DNA of 64,000 nt from Leptospira levettii (GTDB lineage: Bacteria; Spirochaetota; Leptospiria; Leptospirales; Leptospiraceae): contig NZ_NPDM01000003.1 in NCBI RefSeq assembly GCF_002812085.1, positions 126,501 to 190,500 on the forward strand. Reading direction: 5' to 3'. Below, piece after piece: positions 62,168 through 64,000 of this stretch. Each line of letters begins with the position of its first letter. Position 1 is the first letter of the stretch. The notes under the pieces were generated by a model. It ran no database searches, was not told the DNA's origin, and saw only the letters and a program-made list of their open reading frames with translations. Made by a program: the position numbers and the translations under genes.

Positions 62168-63412
62168 ATGAGTCCTGAAGAAAAACCAAATGTCGATTTA
62201 AGTTTCCTAAAGAAGGAAATGAAAAAAGTAGAGTTTGGGCCTGATACTTTGGTGATCGAACAATATTCGTTAGGTGATTCATTTTATTTTATTGAATCTG
62301 GACGAGTAGAGGTTTGGAAATACTTAGACGAAACGAAACAAGAAATTTTAGTAATAGGGGATTTGAACGCCGGTGATTATTTTGGAGAGATTTCACTCAT
62401 CGATTCTGCTCCTAGGACAGTAAACATAACAACAAAAGAAAAATCTACTTTATACACCTTAACTCGTGTGGATTTTCACAGACTGATCCAAACAAGTCCA
62501 GAAATGACTTTAACTCTTCTAAAGTTATTAACTGCAAGAATACGTAATGCGGAACAAAGGGAAAACCAAGTTCTCATTCAGAAAAATAAAGAGTTACGTT
62601 TACAAAATGAAACATTGGAGATGATGGTTAAAGAAAGAACTGCTAAACTCACTCAATCGTTAAAAATCATCCAAGAAGATTTAGAAACTGCCAAAACCAT
62701 TCAGCGAAATATTCTACCACTTGGCTTAAGACACATCGCACATTTAGATTTTGCCTCAAAGTTTGAGCCGATGGCTGAGGTAGGTGGAGACATATTTGAT
62801 GTCATTCGTTTGGAAAAATCCAAAATCAGATTGTTTTTGGCTGATGCGATTGGGCATGGAGTGCAAGCAGCACTGATTACGATGGCAATCAAAGCAGAGT
62901 ATGATCATATCAAACACAATGTTTCAAACCCATCCGATGTATTGTATGCATTGAACCAGATTTTCATTGATCGTTACGGAAAAAAATCGAATCAATTTAC
63001 TGCTGTCATTGTTGATTTGAATTTGGAAGAAAGTAAACTTGTTTATTCCTCAGCTGGTCATAACGAACCATATGTTCTCAATCAATCAGAGATATTGGCA
63101 TTAAGTGAATCTGGTTTAATGTTAGGTCTCGAAAAGGATGTAGAATATACAGACAATTCAGTGCCATTTGGGCTTGGAGATCGATTGTTTATGATTTCTG
63201 ATGGGTATTTGGAACAAGAAAATGAAGTTGGAAATTTTCTCGGAGAATCCAAATTGCTTTCCAGTTTTTTAACTGCTAGGAGTTTGGGATTAAGTTTAGT
63301 CGATACTGTAAATTTGCTGATGGAACATTTTCATAACTTTAGGGGAAATACCCCTATGATGGATGATGTTACCATTTTGGGCATCGGCACTTCGTTTGAT
63401 TTAGGAGTTTAA
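62168..63412 (+). CDS. Cyclic-nucleotide-binding SpoIIE/PP2C phosphatase
   Basis: A 414-residue soluble protein: a cNMP-binding domain at about residues 20-130 (phosphate-binding cassette GDYFGEISLIDSAPRTV with Glu and Arg), a coiled coil at about 135-180 and a SpoIIE phosphatase at about 185-410 (EVGGDIFDV, ADAIGHGVQAAL, MISDGYLE, MDDVTILG). A cyclic nucleotide is thus expected to control dephosphorylation of a STAS-type target. Start ATG at 62168. Confidence 0.9.
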   Translation: MSPEEKPNVDLSFLKKEMKKVEFGPDTLVIEQYSLGDSFYFIESGRVEVWKYLDETKQEILVIGDLNAGDYFGEISLIDSAPRTVNITTKEKSTLYTLTRVDFHRLIQTSPEMTLTLLKLLTARIRNAEQRENQVLIQKNKELRLQNETLEMMVKERTAKLTQSLKIIQEDLETAKTIQRNILPLGLRHIAHLDFASKFEPMAEVGGDIFDVIRLEKSKIRLFLADAIGHGVQAALITMAIKAEYDHIKHNVSNPSDVLYALNQIFIDRYGKKSNQFTAVIVDLNLEESKLVYSSAGHNEPYVLNQSEILALSESGLMLGLEKDVEYTDNSVPFGLGDRLFMISDGYLEQENEVGNFLGESKLLSSFLTARSLGLSLVDTVNLLMEHFHNFRGNTPMMDDVTILGIGTSFDLGV

Positions 63413-63413
63413 A

Positions 63414-64000
63414 TTGGGATTAATCATTGCATACATTTTGTTTCTATTAAATTTACTGTGGATCATTCCTACAATGTATCCGCTTTATATTTGGAAACTA
63501 TTGACCTCTGGATCTGTAAGAAGATTTGGGGATCGTCTGCTTGTGAAAGTAGGAGAGGCTTGGATCGAAAATAATTACCGAATCTCTCGTTTTTTATATG
63601 GTGTCCAATTCGAAGTAGTTGGTGAAAATTTTCAAAGCTTGAAACCAAACGGAAGTTATATGATCATTTGTAACCACCAATCTTGGTCGGATATTTATAT
63701 CATTCAATCAGTTTTAAACAGGAAAATCCCCCTCATTCGTTTTTTCATCAAAGATTCTTTAAAATATGTTCCTGTTCTCGGGCACGCATGGCTTGCATTA
63801 GATTTTCCTTTTGTCAAACGAAGTAGCCGTGAACAATTGAAAAAAAATCCAGAACTAGCCACAAAAGATTTGGAGAATGTTAAAAAAGTTTGTGAAAAGT
63901 TCAATGGAATGCCTTTTTCGATTTTGAACTTTTTGGAAGGACACAGGCGCACACCTGAGCGTATGGCAAAGTTATTGAAGAAAAATCCTTATAAACATTT
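63414..64000 (+). CDS. 1-acyl-glycerol-phosphate acyltransferase-like protein, cut by right edge
   Basis: At least 195 residues, open at the window edge. An N-terminal membrane helix (IIAYILFLLNLLWIIP) and the acyltransferase block I motif NHQSWSD (NHxxxxD) near residue 86 are visible, followed by DFPFVKRSS and LNFLEGHRRTPE, as in the YihG/LPLAT group. Start: TTG at 63414 with AGGAG six bases before it, two bases after the phosphatase gene. It would acylate lysophospholipids at the inner membrane. Confidence 0.85.
   Translation, partial: MGLIIAYILFLLNLLWIIPTMYPLYIWKLLTSGSVRRFGDRLLVKVGEAWIENNYRISRFLYGVQFEVVGENFQSLKPNGSYMIICNHQSWSDIYIIQSVLNRKIPLIRFFIKDSLKYVPVLGHAWLALDFPFVKRSSREQLKKNPELATKDLENVKKVCEKFNGMPFSILNFLEGHRRTPERMAKLLKKNPYKH

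Noticed and set aside
1..64000. CRISPR arrays, insertion sequences, prophage, tRNA or rRNA genes
   Set aside because: No regularly spaced repeats, transposase or integrase motifs, or recognisable RNA genes were seen on reading the sequence.

Overview
The window is about 64 kb of a spirochaete chromosome, most likely Leptospira and probably from the saprophytic (L. biflexa-like) side of the genus. Support comes from low-to-moderate GC, a FlaA-type flagellar sheath protein, an OmpL47-type surface protein, spirochaete-style lipoprotein signals, many SpoIIE-type phosphatases and a caa3 oxidase operon. Genus is inferred from protein resemblance; no rRNA or other marker lies in the window. Genes are dense, often overlap by 1-4 bases, and no gene-free stretch exceeds 300 bases. 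I saw no tRNA, rRNA, CRISPR array, insertion sequence or phage gene.

Layout. 1-4553 (minus): a MoxR ATPase operon with a VWA/metallopeptidase protein cut by the left edge. 4627-8011: an SDR-like epimerase, a cytochrome c lipoprotein, a small Cys-rich protein, a STAS protein and a citrate synthase homologue whose three catalytic residues are all replaced. 8028-10112: a 7TM SpoIIE phosphatase. 10120-13486 (minus): two TPM-domain proteins, then ctaB and ctaA. 13611-18573: a 50-residue membrane protein, Sco and a four-subunit caa3 oxidase, closed by a terminator. 18640-31149: a membrane phosphatase, a methyltransferase, a SPOR-like protein, CarD with a near-consensus promoter, PIN-TRAM protein, Lnt, a FlaA paralogue diverging from an OmpL47-like protein, ComF, a second STAS protein and RdgB. 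31256-41430: envelope proteins (beta-barrel, OmpA-like, TPR, SurA-like), the ABC-F protein YbiT, CheX and a DUF389 protein.

41473-49759 is a putrescine island: gabD-gabT-patD on the minus strand diverge from ydcSTUV transporter genes. Together they would import putrescine and take gamma-aminobutyraldehyde to succinate; no dedicated putrescine aminotransferase is present. 49890-64000, all on the plus strand, is rich in signalling genes: UspA, an AfsA-like hotdog domain fused to PilZ and overlapping an SDR gene, a 1904-residue kinase/ATPase/GAF/phosphatase protein, AcpS, a free-standing copy of a cyclase C-terminal tail, bactofilin, a 7TM histidine kinase, an SDR, a cupin, a cyclic-nucleotide-binding phosphatase and an acyltransferase cut by the right edge.

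The best candidates for new biology are the AfsA-PilZ/SDR pair beside the giant kinase-phosphatase, which could be a butyrolactone-like signal synthesis and sensing locus, and the citrate synthase homologue without its catalytic triad. Both are inferences from motifs read by eye.
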